From Marisa cornuarietis (taxonomy: Eukaryota; Mollusca; Gastropoda; Architaenioglossa; Ampullariidae): 64,000 bases of DNA. Location: assembly GCA_004794655.1 (NCBI GenBank), contig SMMW01000549.1, forward strand, positions 372,001-436,000, read 5' to 3'. Position numbers and translations under genes: made by a program. Of this stretch, positions 50,360-60,985 are shown in pieces; within the stretch, counting starts at the first letter, position 1, and each line of letters starts with the position of its first letter. The notes beneath the pieces were generated by a model, which was not told the origin of the DNA, searched no databases, and saw only the letters and a list, made by a program, of their open reading frames with translations.

Positions 50360-53300
50360 TACTTAGTTACTTACTTACTGCCCGTTATGCCTGTCGGCAC
50401 GTAGGGCAGCGACAAAGGTCCTCCACTTTTTTTTGTCCTGGGCCAGCCTCCCCACAGTGCCCCAGCTGTGATTTAGGGTCTTCATTTCTGCCTCCACGGT
50501 TCGCCGCCAGGTGTTCTTGGGCCTGCCTCGCTTGCGCTTTACCTCTGGGGTCTAGTGTAAGGCAGTTTTTGTGATGGAGTTGCCTCTGATGACATGGCCA
50601 ATCCAGCGCCATCGTTTCTTCATCAGGTAGCTCTTCGTTGGAGATTGTTCTTGGCCAGAAGATGCCCAGGATTCTTCTCAGGCTTTTGGTGTGGAAGACT
50701 GACACTTTGTTGAGGTCGCTGTCAATCATTCGCCAGCACTCCGAGCCGTACAGGAGAGTGGACAGGACAAGGCTCTGGTAGAGTCTCAGTTTGGTATGGG
50801 TGCTGTACTGGGCTGACTTCCAGATGTTGCTTAGGCTACAGAAGATGCCCCTGGCCTTGCTCAGTCTGCTCTGGATGTCACGGTCTGCTCCTCCATCCTG
50901 CTTGACCACGCTGCCCAAGTATGTGAAGTTTTCAACCATCGGCAGGTCTTCTCCCTCTATGTTGATCGGTGTTGAATTGGTGGTGTTGAGGGTCATCACT
51001 TCTGTCTTTGTCCGGCTGATGTGCAGTCCGACCTGCTTCGCAAAGGTGTTCAGGCGAGTCGTCTTCTCCTGCATATGTCGATGGGTGTGTGACAGCAAGG
51101 CCAGGTCGTCGGCAAAGTCTAGGTCTTCTAAGTTCTTGGAGAGTGTCCATCTTATGCCCCTTGGTTCATCTTCCGTTGTGTGGCGCATTACCCAGTCAAT
51201 GACAAGGTTAAAGAGTAGGGAAGACATCACGCAGCCTTGTCTCACTCCAGTCCCGACCTCAAAGCAGATGTTACTGTTACCAACGCAGCATGAAAAGTTC
51301 GTATAGAAGCTTTTGATCAGCAGCACAATTTCCATTGGTATTCCGTACGCTCTCAGGATGCGCCAAAGGCTTTCTCTGTGGATGCTGTCAAATGCCTTCT
51401 GGAAATCCACGAAGTTAATGTAGAGCTGTCTCTGCCACTCTGTACACTGTTCAATGATGTTGCGTAGTGCAAATATCTGATCGGTGCATCCTCTTCCTCT
51501 ACGAAAACCAGCCTGTTCTTCTCTAAGTTGTGCGTCCGTTGCCTCTGAGATTCGTCGAATGATGATCTTTGTCATGATCTTGCTCGGGACGGACAGGAGA
51601 GTTATTCCTCGCCAGTTGTTGCAGTCGCTAAGGGGTCCTTTCTTTGGAATTTTGACGATCACTCCTCTGGTCCAGTCACTTGGGACTTGTTTCCCTTCCC
51701 ATACTGCGGTAAATAGGGGTTGCAGGATATTGGCTGCCAGTTCTGGGTCTGTTTTGAATAATTCAGCGTTCAGATTGTCTTGGCCTGGTGCCTTTCTGTT
51801 CTTCAAGGACTTGATTGCTGTGATGATTTCCTGCTTCTCTGGTGGGGCGATGTTGACGTCTAGGTCCTCAGTGGCTTCTTGTATGTCGGCTTCTTCGGAA
51901 GGTGGTGGTCTGGTCAGAACCTCTTTGAAGTGTTCGGCCCAGCGTGCTTCTTGTTCTCTCTCTGTCGTTAGTAGCTTCCCTTCCTTGTCCTTGACTGGGG
52001 CATCGTTGGTGCTGTGGAACTTGCCGCTAATCACTTTGGTGATCTTGTACAGCTTTCCTTGTTCTCCTGTTTTTGCTGCTTCTTCAGCCTCACTTGCCAG
52101 ATTGTTCAAGTAGGCACGCTTGTCTGTTCTTGCCGAACGCTTCACTTTCTGGTTCATTTCTCTGTATTGTAGTTTGAACTTCTCTTGCAGTCTTTCAGAT
52201 CTGGTGCTAGCCACCTTCTTCTTGATGTCTCTTCTTTCCTGTATTGCTTTCCACGTCTCTGGTGTTATCCACTCTTTCTTCTTAGTTTCTTTTAGTCCAA
52301 GACTAGTCTCGCTGCTTTTTTGGTACACTGTTCTTACAAGGTCCCATCTCTGGTTTATTCTATCTGTATCTACCTCGCAGGTGTCTGTCATGTCTGCAAG
52401 TGCCTGGAATCTGTTTTTCACTTGAAGGATGAAGGCATTTTTTAGTTTGGGGTCCTGCAATCTTTCCACATCAAAGCGTCTGTGTGCTGCTGACTTGCGT
52501 CCTGTACTTCGCAGTTTCATTTTAATGTTTGCTACAACAAGGTGATGGTCACTCCCAACATCTCCTCCTCTTCTCACCCTGACGTCGAGTAGGGAACGTC
52601 TCCAGATGCCGTTGATCATTAGGTGGTCGATCTGGTTGCTGTCCCTACCATTGGGTGAGCACCATGTTAGCTTGTGGACGTTACGGTGAGGGAATAATGT
52701 TCCTCCAATCACCAGGTTGTACATAGTGCATAGCTCCACTAGTCTCTCTCCGTTGTTATTCATGCAGCCACAACCATGTCTGCCCATGACTCTCTCTACG
52801 TGGGTGTTGTCGTTCCCAACTTTAGCATTCATGTCGCCCATCATAATTAACAGGTCATGGCGGGGTGCTGCACTTACTTCTGCTTGTAATTGGTCGTAAA
52901 AGGTGTCCTTCGCCTCATCATCGCTATCGTTGGTTGGTGCGTAGCACTGGATCAAGGTCATGTTGCCATGTCTCCCTTTCACTCTGGCTGTAATCAGTCT
53001 GCTGTTGATCGGTTTCCACTCTATCAGGCATTTCTCTGTTCCTTTCCTCAGGATGATGGCTACTCCCTCATGGTGTTGGTTGTCTTCTCTGCCAGAGTAC
53101 AGCACTGTCTCTCCGGTCTGGGTCTTTATTCTTCCGGAACCTGTCCATCTGCTTTCGCTTACTCCTAGGATGTGTAAGTTGTAACGTCTCATCTCGGCCG
53201 TAATTTGTGCCAATTTACCAGTTTCGTACATGGTACGCACATTCCAGAAACCTATTCTGGTCTTGCATTTGGCGCTCAAGACTTCCATCTTCGTGCTAGT

Positions 53301-53600
53301 AGCTTCCTTTCGGTTTTCACTACTAGCAGTCATACAAGGATCTTGCGATACCTCTGGGAGCCCATCGCACACAATAGTGGTGTCTTTCTTTGTCGCTGTT
53401 TTCGTAACGGTATTGCATTTTACGGGACAGGGTTGTTAGCCCTGTGCCCAACCCCCAACCTGGAGGACCAGGGATCATGTTTTGTCTGGCATCTACCCTT
53501 TGACCTGCCCGGCTTGGGTGGCCCTGCCCGGTATAGCTCTTAGGGTCATCGATACACACAAGCCCCCCGACCGCGACAAGGTAATGATCCTCCGGGGGGT
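50360..53600 (-). mobile_element. Near full-length RTE-like LINE with 11-bp target-site duplication
   Basis: 3,241 bp on the minus strand, flanked by CACTGAGGAAT at 50349-50359 and 53601-53611. The 5' leader is about 230 bases; the 3' end is a short AGTAAGTAAG tail. It splits the last exon of the SRR duplicate, whose sequence resumes exactly on the other side. Long, intact target duplications and a long open frame indicate a relatively recent insertion. Confidence 0.92.
50385..53372 (-). CDS. LINE ORF: APE endonuclease plus reverse transcriptase (995 codons)
   Basis: Single-ORF non-LTR retrotransposon protein. An N-terminal APE-type endonuclease spans about residues 38-290: IGFWNVRTMYETGKL, LGVSESRWTG, GDMNAKVGND, NQIDHLMI and GSDHHLVVANIK. 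A linker follows, then RT: LKNRKAPGQDNLNAELFK (about 520), WRGITLLSVPSKI, EEQAGFRRGRGCTDQIF, INFVDFQKAFDSIHR, GVRQGCVMSSLLFNLVIDWV and FADDLALLSH (catalytic Asp pair). There is no RNase H. The last 70 or so residues of this frame are not LINE-like. The conserved tail (RWRWIGHVIRGN, KRGRPKNTWRR) lies in another frame with one internal stop, so a frameshift and a nonsense change have damaged the C-terminus. Similar proteins are often labelled craniofacial development protein 2-like in databases. Confidence 0.92.
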   Translation of the reverse strand: MCDGLPEVSQDPCMTASSENRKEATSTKMEVLSAKCKTRIGFWNVRTMYETGKLAQITAEMRRYNLHILGVSESRWTGSGRIKTQTGETVLYSGREDNQHHEGVAIILRKGTEKCLIEWKPINSRLITARVKGRHGNMTLIQCYAPTNDSDDEAKDTFYDQLQAEVSAAPRHDLLIMMGDMNAKVGNDNTHVERVMGRHGCGCMNNNGERLVELCTMYNLVIGGTLFPHRNVHKLTWCSPNGRDSNQIDHLMINGIWRRSLLDVRVRRGGDVGSDHHLVVANIKMKLRSTGRKSAAHRRFDVERLQDPKLKNAFILQVKNRFQALADMTDTCEVDTDRINQRWDLVRTVYQKSSETSLGLKETKKKEWITPETWKAIQERRDIKKKVASTRSERLQEKFKLQYREMNQKVKRSARTDKRAYLNNLASEAEEAAKTGEQGKLYKITKVISGKFHSTNDAPVKDKEGKLLTTEREQEARWAEHFKEVLTRPPPSEEADIQEATEDLDVNIAPPEKQEIITAIKSLKNRKAPGQDNLNAELFKTDPELAANILQPLFTAVWEGKQVPSDWTRGVIVKIPKKGPLSDCNNWRGITLLSVPSKIMTKIIIRRISEATDAQLREEQAGFRRGRGCTDQIFALRNIIEQCTEWQRQLYINFVDFQKAFDSIHRESLWRILRAYGIPMEIVLLIKSFYTNFSCCVGNSNICFEVGTGVRQGCVMSSLLFNLVIDWVMRHTTEDEPRGIRWTLSKNLEDLDFADDLALLSHTHRHMQEKTTRLNTFAKQVGLHISRTKTEVMTLNTTNSTPINIEGEDLPMVENFTYLGSVVKQDGGADRDIQSRLSKARGIFCSLSNIWKSAQYSTHTKLRLYQSLVLSTLLYGSECWRMIDSDLNKVSVFHTKSLRRILGIFWPRTISNEELPDEETMALDWPCHQRQLHHKNCLTLDPRGKAQARQAQEHLAANRGGRNEDPKSQLGHCGEAGPGQKKVEDLCRCPTCRQA

Positions 53601-54159
53601 CACTGAGGAATCCATAGACTTAATTTTTTTCCGAAAGTGCTGCTTCAACTACCAGCTAAAACCAAATGATTTTGGTATACTTTAATTTTCTTTTAAATAA
53701 TGATGCTTATTTAGGTATAAAAGAGGTCATGTTTCCTAAAGCTTAAAAATAAATCACATAAATTCTTCAGCTTCTCTTAGTCTTTTGACACAATCAAAAT
53801 GAATAGGTGAAAACATCAATTTTGACACCTATTTCATCTACATGCTGAACGAAACATACAATACGAAAAGACAATTTTCAGCCTTAAGTGTACCTTCATT
53901 GTTTGGAGAACAAATCTCATCCCATGAGTTATTTCATCATTACTTTGAAATAACAAGAAAACAGAGATGGTCTTTGTTATTGACAGTAAGGTTTTTATTT
54001 TAATTTGTCTTATATAATTTAATAGCCCTTAAGTGAGGGTGGTTTGTATAGTGACTGCCACTGACACCCAATTCAGTAGAGAAGGAAAACGGCCAAAGAA
54101 AAACGTATGCTTTCCCTTAAACATTGTGAACCACATACAGTTTACTGCCCTTATAGCCA

Positions 54160-56515
54160 ATAATAATAATAAACATGTCATTCGTATAGTGCATGATCAC
54201 ATTCATGAAAGAGCATGCTTTTGGCACTTGAGACAAGAACAGCATACACAGGATGAAAGGATGAACAATAGTCAGCAGGTCCTTTACAGGACGACCAGTC
54301 CAGTCTTTGACGTTTGTAAGCCAGTTCTTCCTCTGACCACCGCGGCGTCGGCCACCCTCCAAGGTGCCTTGAAGGATAGTCTTCGACAAGGTGTCGTGAC
54401 GGGTCACATGGCCAAAGAAGACCATTTTACTTCGCTTGACTGTTAATAGTAGAGGTCCCTGGTGTCCTACGAGTGTGGCAATCTTGTTTCGTACTAAGTC
54501 GTTGGTTCTATGTTCTCTGTATGCGATCCAGACCAGCCTCCTCAGGCACTTGTTCTCAAATGCTTGGATTCTTCTTTCCGTTTCGGCGAGCAGAGTCCAC
54601 GTGTCGCATCCGTAGAGCAGGATCGGCAGTACCAGGGATTTGTACCGCTTGTACTTGGTAGTGAACCTTATCTTATGGCTATGCCAGATCCTATCTAGCC
54701 TAGCCATTGCTGCTGTTCCTGTTGCGATCCTGATGTAGATATCTAGCGTGGAGCTGCCGTCCTTGGAGAGGGTGGCTCCCAAGTATTTGAAGCTGCTTAC
54801 CTCTTCGAGCTGTACCCCGTTCATATAGATCTCTGATTTGCCGTTGCCATTGATCATAACTTTGCTCTTTTCAGTGCTGGTCTCCATTCCATATGCATTT
54901 GAGGTGTCTGTCAGTCTGTTGGTGAGGTCTTGCAGTTCTTTGTTAGTACCTGCTAACAGATCTATGTTATCTTCAAAGCGTAGGTTGCAGATTGGTCTTC
55001 CACCAGTTGTAATGGAAGTATGAGTTTCGAGCATGATATTCTCCAAGAATATATTAAACAGCACCGGTGAGAGGGGACGTCCTTGCCGTACCCCCACTGT
55101 GGTGCGAAAGTAAGCTCCTGTTTAGTTGTTTAGCAGTACTGTACTCGTTGAGCTATTATACAGCAATTCAACGACTGGAACGAGGCCTTCGATGTTGAAT
55201 TTTCGCATCACATGCCATAGCCCCTTGTGCCAGACTCTGTCAAATGCCTTTTTAAAGTCAATGAATTTGTGGTAAAGGTCCCGCTGATGCTGAAGATTCT
55301 TTCCTATAAGAAGACGACAGTTGAAGATCTGCTGAACTGTGCTTCTACGTGGTCTGAAGCCAGCCTGTTCTTTTGCTAGCAGCTCTTCTACAGTGGTTCT
55401 GATGCGGTTCTGTATGAACTTCAGTATGACTTTGCTTGGGTGGCTGATAAGACTTATTGTTCTGTAGTTCTGGCACTGTTTTAATTGCTGTTTCCTTTCT
55501 ATGGGAGGGGTATGATTAGTGACTGCGTCCATTTTTTGGACCATTCCTTTCGGTCCCAGACTCTTTGGTAAAGGACAGTGAGGGTCTTTGTAGTTTCTTC
55601 CCCACCCTGCTTGAGCAGCTCAGCTGGTACATTATCAACGGCTGGCGACTTTCCTCTCTTCTAACTATGTACAGCTCTTTCTACCTCTTCCCGTAGGACT
55701 GGTAGGTCTGCAGGTTCGCTGTCTCTAGCCTGGTTGTTTTGGAGAATGTTAACGTCGGTCTTCAGCTGGAAGTTGTACAGGTTCTTGCAGTACTCAGTCC
55801 ATCGGTTGAGTACAGCATTGCCTTCTGTGAGAAGGTGACCATTGCTGTCTTCGATGACTGAGGTCTTTAGCTGATCTGTCTTGGTGAGGGTCTTTAGAAG
55901 GTGGTAGGCCTTTTTGCTGTCACCTCGTGCCATTCCATCGTCTATGTCCCGGCACTGATTCTCGATCCAATTCTCTCTAGCTGCCTTTATCCCTTTTGTG
56001 ATGGCACAGTTCACTTCTTTGTATTTGGTGGCTGCTTCTGGTTTGGTTTTTCTTTCTCTCTTCAAGGCCCTCCTTTGGTCACAGAGGTCTAGGATGTCAT
56101 TCGTGACCCAGCTGTTTCTTATTCCTATGTCGCCCTAGAACTTCCTGGGCTGTCAACAGTAGCACCTCTTTGATGTTTCCAGCGAGGGTGTCTACATCAC
56201 ATTTCACCAGGTTTAGTGCGGCAAATTTTCCTCCAACCGTGGCCTTGAAGACTTCTGCAACGTTTGGGTCTTGCAGCTTCTCCAAATCAAAGCGAATTCG
56301 GGGGGTGTTTGAGAGTCGCTTCGCTTTCAGCTTCAGCTTCAGCTTCACGTTCATCAGAACAAGGTCATGGTCGCTACCCATGTCAGCACCTGGGTACGTC
56401 CTTGTTGATGCTGGATTTAAAGCGTCTCGGCAGCAGGATATCGTCGATCTGATTGTGGATCAATCCATCTGGTGAGAGCCACGTGGCCGTCCTTGATTTC
56501 TTATGGGGATGTAAG
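54160..56515 (-). mobile_element. 5'-truncated LINE, endonuclease end and RT, inactive
   Basis: Minus-strand ORF pieces in order: GSDHDLVLMNVKLKLK (endonuclease end, 56381-56097), KTKPEAATKYKEVNCAITKG (56065-55661), NYRTISLISHPSKVILKFIQ, EQAGFRPRRSTVQQIF and FIDFKKAFDRVWHKGLW (55544-55122), GVRQGRPLSPVLFNIFLENI then the altered box FEDNIDLL (55097 onward), YLGATLSKDGS, LLYGCDTWTLL and GGQRKNWLTNVKDW. Frames are broken between pieces. The catalytic FADD box reads FEDN, so it is catalytically dead as well as truncated. It ends with AGCATGCTCTTTCATGAATG and an ATT repeat. The fragment at 8256 is the same family. Confidence 0.9.
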
Positions 56516-58094
56516 ATGTTTTAAGTTAAAGTAGGTCTTATTCTGAAAGTAGTAAGCATTTAAAATTGTTCTTCCAAGATCTTTATGACATCCATAAATA
56601 AATTCCTTGGATTATGCTGACAGTAGATAAAGCAATTTCTCCCTAGATTTATCTTAAACACTAAACAGACTGGATGCTACAGTTCTGTGTCATGAAGGCT
56701 GGTATAGCTGCAGCAAACAGTGATCTTAGATGACAGCTGGAGCTGATTTATTGACTATATGAATATGTCAATGCAGCCATTCAAAAAAGAAACTCGCCAT
56801 TTCAAAAAACTCATTTTCTGCCAGTTTCTGCCAGCTTGCTGGAGTTTGAGGCCATCAGCTATTCAGATATCGAGGCGGTTCAGGCCAGCATCGTTTATCT
56901 GGAAAATAGAAGAAAGGCAAGCTATGTTGCTGCTCAGTCTGCCTTTCAAGCCTCTTGCGGCTTGTCATAACGAGGCCGAGTGCACATCATGGTTATGAGT
57001 AAGGATGGCTGAGAACTTGAAGGCAAAGACATCGTTATGGTGTTCGATACAAATTTTTACAGGTATGATATGACAATCAGACTCATTTCATTTGTTTGCA
57101 AGGGATAAAAACAGTTTGAAAGCTTTGGATTTTAAAAATGCGCTCTACTAGACCTTTAAAACAGAGTTGCCTCTGAAGACAATCATGCAACTGCATACCG
57201 TAAATAGCAAGCCAGAGAAGATAGATTTTACCTGTCAGCTGGTTTGGTCCTTCTGTGAGGTGTCCCCTGTGAGCTTGCATAGCAGCTTTCTTGTTTGCTG
57301 GTGCTGTCTTGAGTACAACCACAAAACTTGGCAAGCCATCACACCCTGATGCCCTGGCTAAAGCCTGTCCATGATTGCCACTGCTGTGTGTCACCTGAAA
57401 GTGAAATTACAAGATCTACAAAAGGAATCAAATGGAAAATGAAGTCGAAAAGATAAAAGACTATATACAGTGTGCTGAAGATTCAAATGTTATAAGATAT
57501 TATACATACATGAACAAAACAGTAGCCTGCCTCAGTATTAGTTTTCATAATGAGTTGATAAACATTTCCAATGATCCTACAACAAAACTTTGCTCCTATA
57601 ATTTTGCTGCTCTTGTAAAATATGTCTTCAGACCGCCAGCAGTATCTGTTTTAACAAGGCATAAAAAAGGTAAAACCCATTGCAGTTTAATCAATTCTTT
57701 CAAATTGCAAGAAAATGAAAGAAGAAAAAAAATAAATATTACTATATGCCCGACAAAGAGTTCTTGCAACAAAACTCTGGAACGAAGTTAATTGAAAATT
57801 CATTAAACACTGGTGGATATATATATATTTATGAAAATGAAATATGCTATGTCTCTGGTGTTTAATAATCTACAAAAAACAACAACATAATAAACAATTC
57901 TTGTACTTCAACGTCATGAAGCTTTACTAACTATGGAAATAGCCCCAAACTATAAAACTCACCTCAGGATGTAATAATATCTTCAAGGCCGTTCTTAACG
58001 GGATCAAACGCCGGAACGTCTAAGTTCCGACTTTGCATGTTGACCAAAGTTCCGACATACCGAGTGTTTGCCTCCCAAACTAGTCGGTGGCCAT

Positions 58095-58125
58095 TTTTTT
58101 TTTGGTGGGGGGGGGGGCTTAACTT
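58095..58125. repeat. Poly-T/poly-G run
   Basis: A run of T followed by GGTGGGGGGGGGGG, in the first intron of the SRR duplicate. A shorter G run occurs at 37056-37067. Confidence 0.7.
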
Positions 58126-59039
58126 TTACAGGAAACTTTGCCAACTTGTATCGAACGTTTGACAGTATCTGTCCAGTTAAGAATGACCTTTATAGGCATT
58201 ATCCCACAGACTTCTATAAGTCTTTGCATTATCCATTATGAACGCCATTGACACTCTCTTCTTTCAGTTCTCCGATGTCTTACAGCATTCAGTCTACCCT
58301 GGTCTTGAATGAGTCAGTCTTCTGCAAACTTTCGATCAGCTTTGACAAACAGTTGTCTTCCAGACAATTCATTAGCAGCGGAAGATGTGAATATTGGCGT
58401 TTTGTTCAAGTATTTTGAAATCCGCTCTTTTGCTGCTAAAATATCGGCAAACTTTGCTGGTACATCGGCCATGACCACAGCAAAAAGCAATACCTGGGGG
58501 AAAAAACCCCGTCGAACAATTTTATAGGTGACGTTGACGTAAGTAACAGGAAGTTGTGTACACTAAATGTAAACCAGGAAATATATAATAGATTAATATA
58601 CGTGTAACAACGCCTTACCTACTTTATTTATCCCAAGGAATTTTTCTTTATACCTTTATTTCGGAGTTTTATTTATATGTATTTTGTCTCGTACCGTATC
58701 GACTCAAATGAAAATTATTTTAAATAACCAGCATTACAGCTGATTGCACTATAATAAACGCGACTACATAATTGCCCAGAACATTGATCACTAGTTTCTT
58801 TTCAAACTGTCGGCGATTTCATTTCTTTCGTCTGTTGAGAACAACAAGAACCAAAAAACAAACATCCAAAGAAAACAGCACATTCACACTAAAACCTTCG
58901 TAAGATTGTACTTTTTATTGTTAATGGTGCTATTATCATATTATTATCATATCACAGAGAATATGTGCTTACACTACAGGTGTTGTAGAAACAGGACTCA
59001 ACACGATTTCTATATCTCCTCTATATATCATCACTCTTC

Positions 59040-59800
59040 CCTTGACTTTTAACAGCTGACCACTAGTTGAAACTCGCCGGACCCGGTCGACGGAGGAGGG
59101 GGGTGTAGAGGGGGAGGTGGAGGACATGGCTGAACGCAGCTGTTAAAATGGTCTGTCTTGAGCGGTGGTGAGCAGATTCTGCATGGATTGACTGTCCACT
59201 CCTTCACGTTTGCCTCCTGTAAGTCTTGTTCACCTCCAAAGTACCCCAGAGTGTCGTGCTGGACGACATGGCCGAACGAGACCAGCTTGCGCCGCTTCAC
59301 TTACACCACGGACGTGTATAGGAGTCCGGGCTTACACGAAGGGGTTCCTAGTGTTCCACCAACTTCCACAAGGGTGTCAACCTTGCTCCCGATAATGTCG
59401 CTGGTCTTTTGTGAGAGATTCTGAGCAGTTTTCTTAGGCACGTGGTCTCGTGTCTGGATTCAGCAAGCAAGCCGAGTCCACGTCTTGCATCCATACAGCA
59501 AGAAAAGGTTGATAAGCGTGTTGTACAGCCTGTATTTGGTGGTAAACCTGATGCGGCTGCTTCGCCAACTCCTGTCCAATCTGGCCATTGCTGCTATTGC
59601 AGTCCTGATGCGAACCAGCCGTGGAGGTGTCATGGTGACAGACCGGGTCGGTGAAGTGAGGAACACCTTGGAGTAGAGAAACGTGAAAGAAGTCCGCAGA
59701 CTGCCTGCTTGTAAAGTCTGTACCTAACCAAACAGAAAAACGTTCGTCCAAAGTTTCAAAGCAACGAGAGGAAAACGCAGGGATCGCCAAGGCTAGTCAG
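59040..59800 (-). mobile_element. LINE fragment related to the 54160-56515 family
   Basis: Minus-strand translation gives TAIAAMARLDRSWRSSRIRF, TTKYRLYNTLINLFLLYGCK, KRRKLVSFGHVVQHDTL and NVKEWTVNPCRIC, matching the C-terminal part of the neighbouring LINE. It is diverged and frameshifted. A short TIR-like motif sits within it at 59306. Confidence 0.75.
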
Positions 59801-59845
59801 TGAGGAGACCCCATTTCACTGAATTCATTCCCCCTGACTAATTAA

Positions 59846-59874
59846 TACCAGCGGACCCCCAGGGTCCGCTGGTA
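59846..59874. repeat. Perfect 13-bp hairpin
   Basis: TACCAGCGGACCC, three-base loop CCA, then GGGTCCGCTGGTA. A GC-rich stem with no mismatch. Confidence 0.9.
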
Positions 59875-60232
59875 CCGGTCATCGAGTGGATGGAGGTTAG
59901 ACGCAGCCGTTGACAAGGCTTGCCAGGTAAGCTTGCAGTGGTCCTGCATTTAGCAGAACATCTACAAGTTCCTACATAGAACTACCTCCACGTTTTCATA
60001 GACGAGCCAATTCTACTTCTGCCGAGAAGAAAACTCGGAGGGATGGGGTGGCTGGAACAAAACCACACGGTGCAAATTTTCGTGGAGCAACCTACGCCAA
60101 CAACCAAAAACTCAGCTCCTTTGTAACAACAGGCAAATTAGAAGGAAACCAGCTAGTATTGGGTTGGTGGTAGCTGACTGGCGCAGCGCGTGGCAGATAA
60201 CGTAACTACCATGGCTAGCGTCCCCCCGCCGT

Positions 60233-60401
60233 TAAGCAATAAAGAATTTCGTTCGTTCGTATTAGAACGAGGCTTTTGACTAAAGAGTTTCCGGTTTATT
60301 CAAATTGCTTAAGCTCGCCGAGACTAACAGCGGAGGACTTCGCAAGAGACTAAGCGTTGGTCTCGGCAGACAGACAGCAATCCACCTATACACGTCCGTG
60401 G
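60233..60401. repeat. Retroposon tail and terminal-repeat fragment
   Basis: TAAGCAATAAAGAATTTCGTTCGTTCG (60233-60260) duplicates the LINE tail at 30350. Immediately after, 60300-60401 is the inverse of the block at 26555, ending CCTATACACGTCCGTGG (60385-60401). Confidence 0.65.
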
Positions 60402-60719
60402 TCAGATCGTCTACTCAGATGAATCGAACGTCTGCTGTGAGCCTTCATTCGAAAGTTCAGCGTGTTTGGGAGATTAATCGAATAAATGTCTAGCCGAGTG
60501 GCCGTGTCTTAGAGAACAGACCGCCAATAGCCTTCTGAGATCCGTTAATACCACCAGTCCACCATCATACACTTGTTCGTGCAGAATCGTCCTCATGCGC
60601 AGACATCCGCCATCGTTACACTGGGGTGGTCGGTATGAAGTGAAGGTGTCTTTGCTCTGGGGCAACAAGGAGAACTCGAGGAAAAGCGCTACCATAATAA
60701 CACCATAGTATAGGCTTCA

Positions 60720-60985
60720 TGTGGGATTCGATCGAAGTATTTGAAGCCAGTAACGACTACACTGAGTATAAAACACTGATAGAGAATATATCGCCGTTTC
60801 TCCATAGGTCATAGCATTAGGTGCGCGACAACTGACATTTAGCAAACGCTTTAATGCAAATAAATGAACACTTTCAATGATGTTTAAATCCGCCCCCAGT
60901 CCCCATACCTCGGCCCCGTAATTAAGGTAATATTTATGCATCCAGTAGTTTAAAAATAATGACTGGAAATACACATGTGATCACT
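60720..60985 (-). mobile_element. LINE fragment, post-RT region
   Basis: Minus-strand frame reads YGAEVWGLGADLNIIESVHL, FALKRLLNVSCRAPNAMTYG and SRYWLQILRSNP, the well-known region after the RT domain of another Jockey-like LINE lineage (EVWG, VHLFALKRLLNV, PNAMTYGE). Truncated. Confidence 0.7.

Larger units (their letters stand above)
50150..58472 (-). pseudogene. Broken genomic duplicate of the serine racemase gene
   Basis: Segments in the order of the intact gene: exon 1 copy at 58472 to about 58287, the VTHSSG exon copy at about 57395-57231, the TIADG exon copy at about 56900-56795, the MRFVFQRMK exon copy at about 53945-53895 and the last exon copy at about 53665-53612 plus 50348-50290. 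Introns match too, so this is a DNA duplication, not a retrocopy; similarity continues 3' to about 50150 (intact counterpart near 26400). Exons 3-5 of the intact gene are absent. Exon 1 has a 4-base insertion after the FVKA codons, then a stop, and loses the region of the Schiff-base lysine from frame. The second exon has a shifted end. Two LINEs lie inside it. It cannot make a racemase. Confidence 0.85.

Noticed and set aside
50791..52425. Plus-strand open frames of 100-209 codons
   Set aside because: They lie antisense to the 995-codon LINE ORF and have no protein-like pattern; they are shadows of its codon use.
54117..55097. A host gene encoded by the 326-codon frame
   Set aside because: It is the 3' half of a LINE RT ORF running into the LINE tail.
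57083..58527. A second functional serine racemase gene
   Set aside because: Exon 1 copy has a 4-base insertion and early stop, three exons are missing and LINEs interrupt it.
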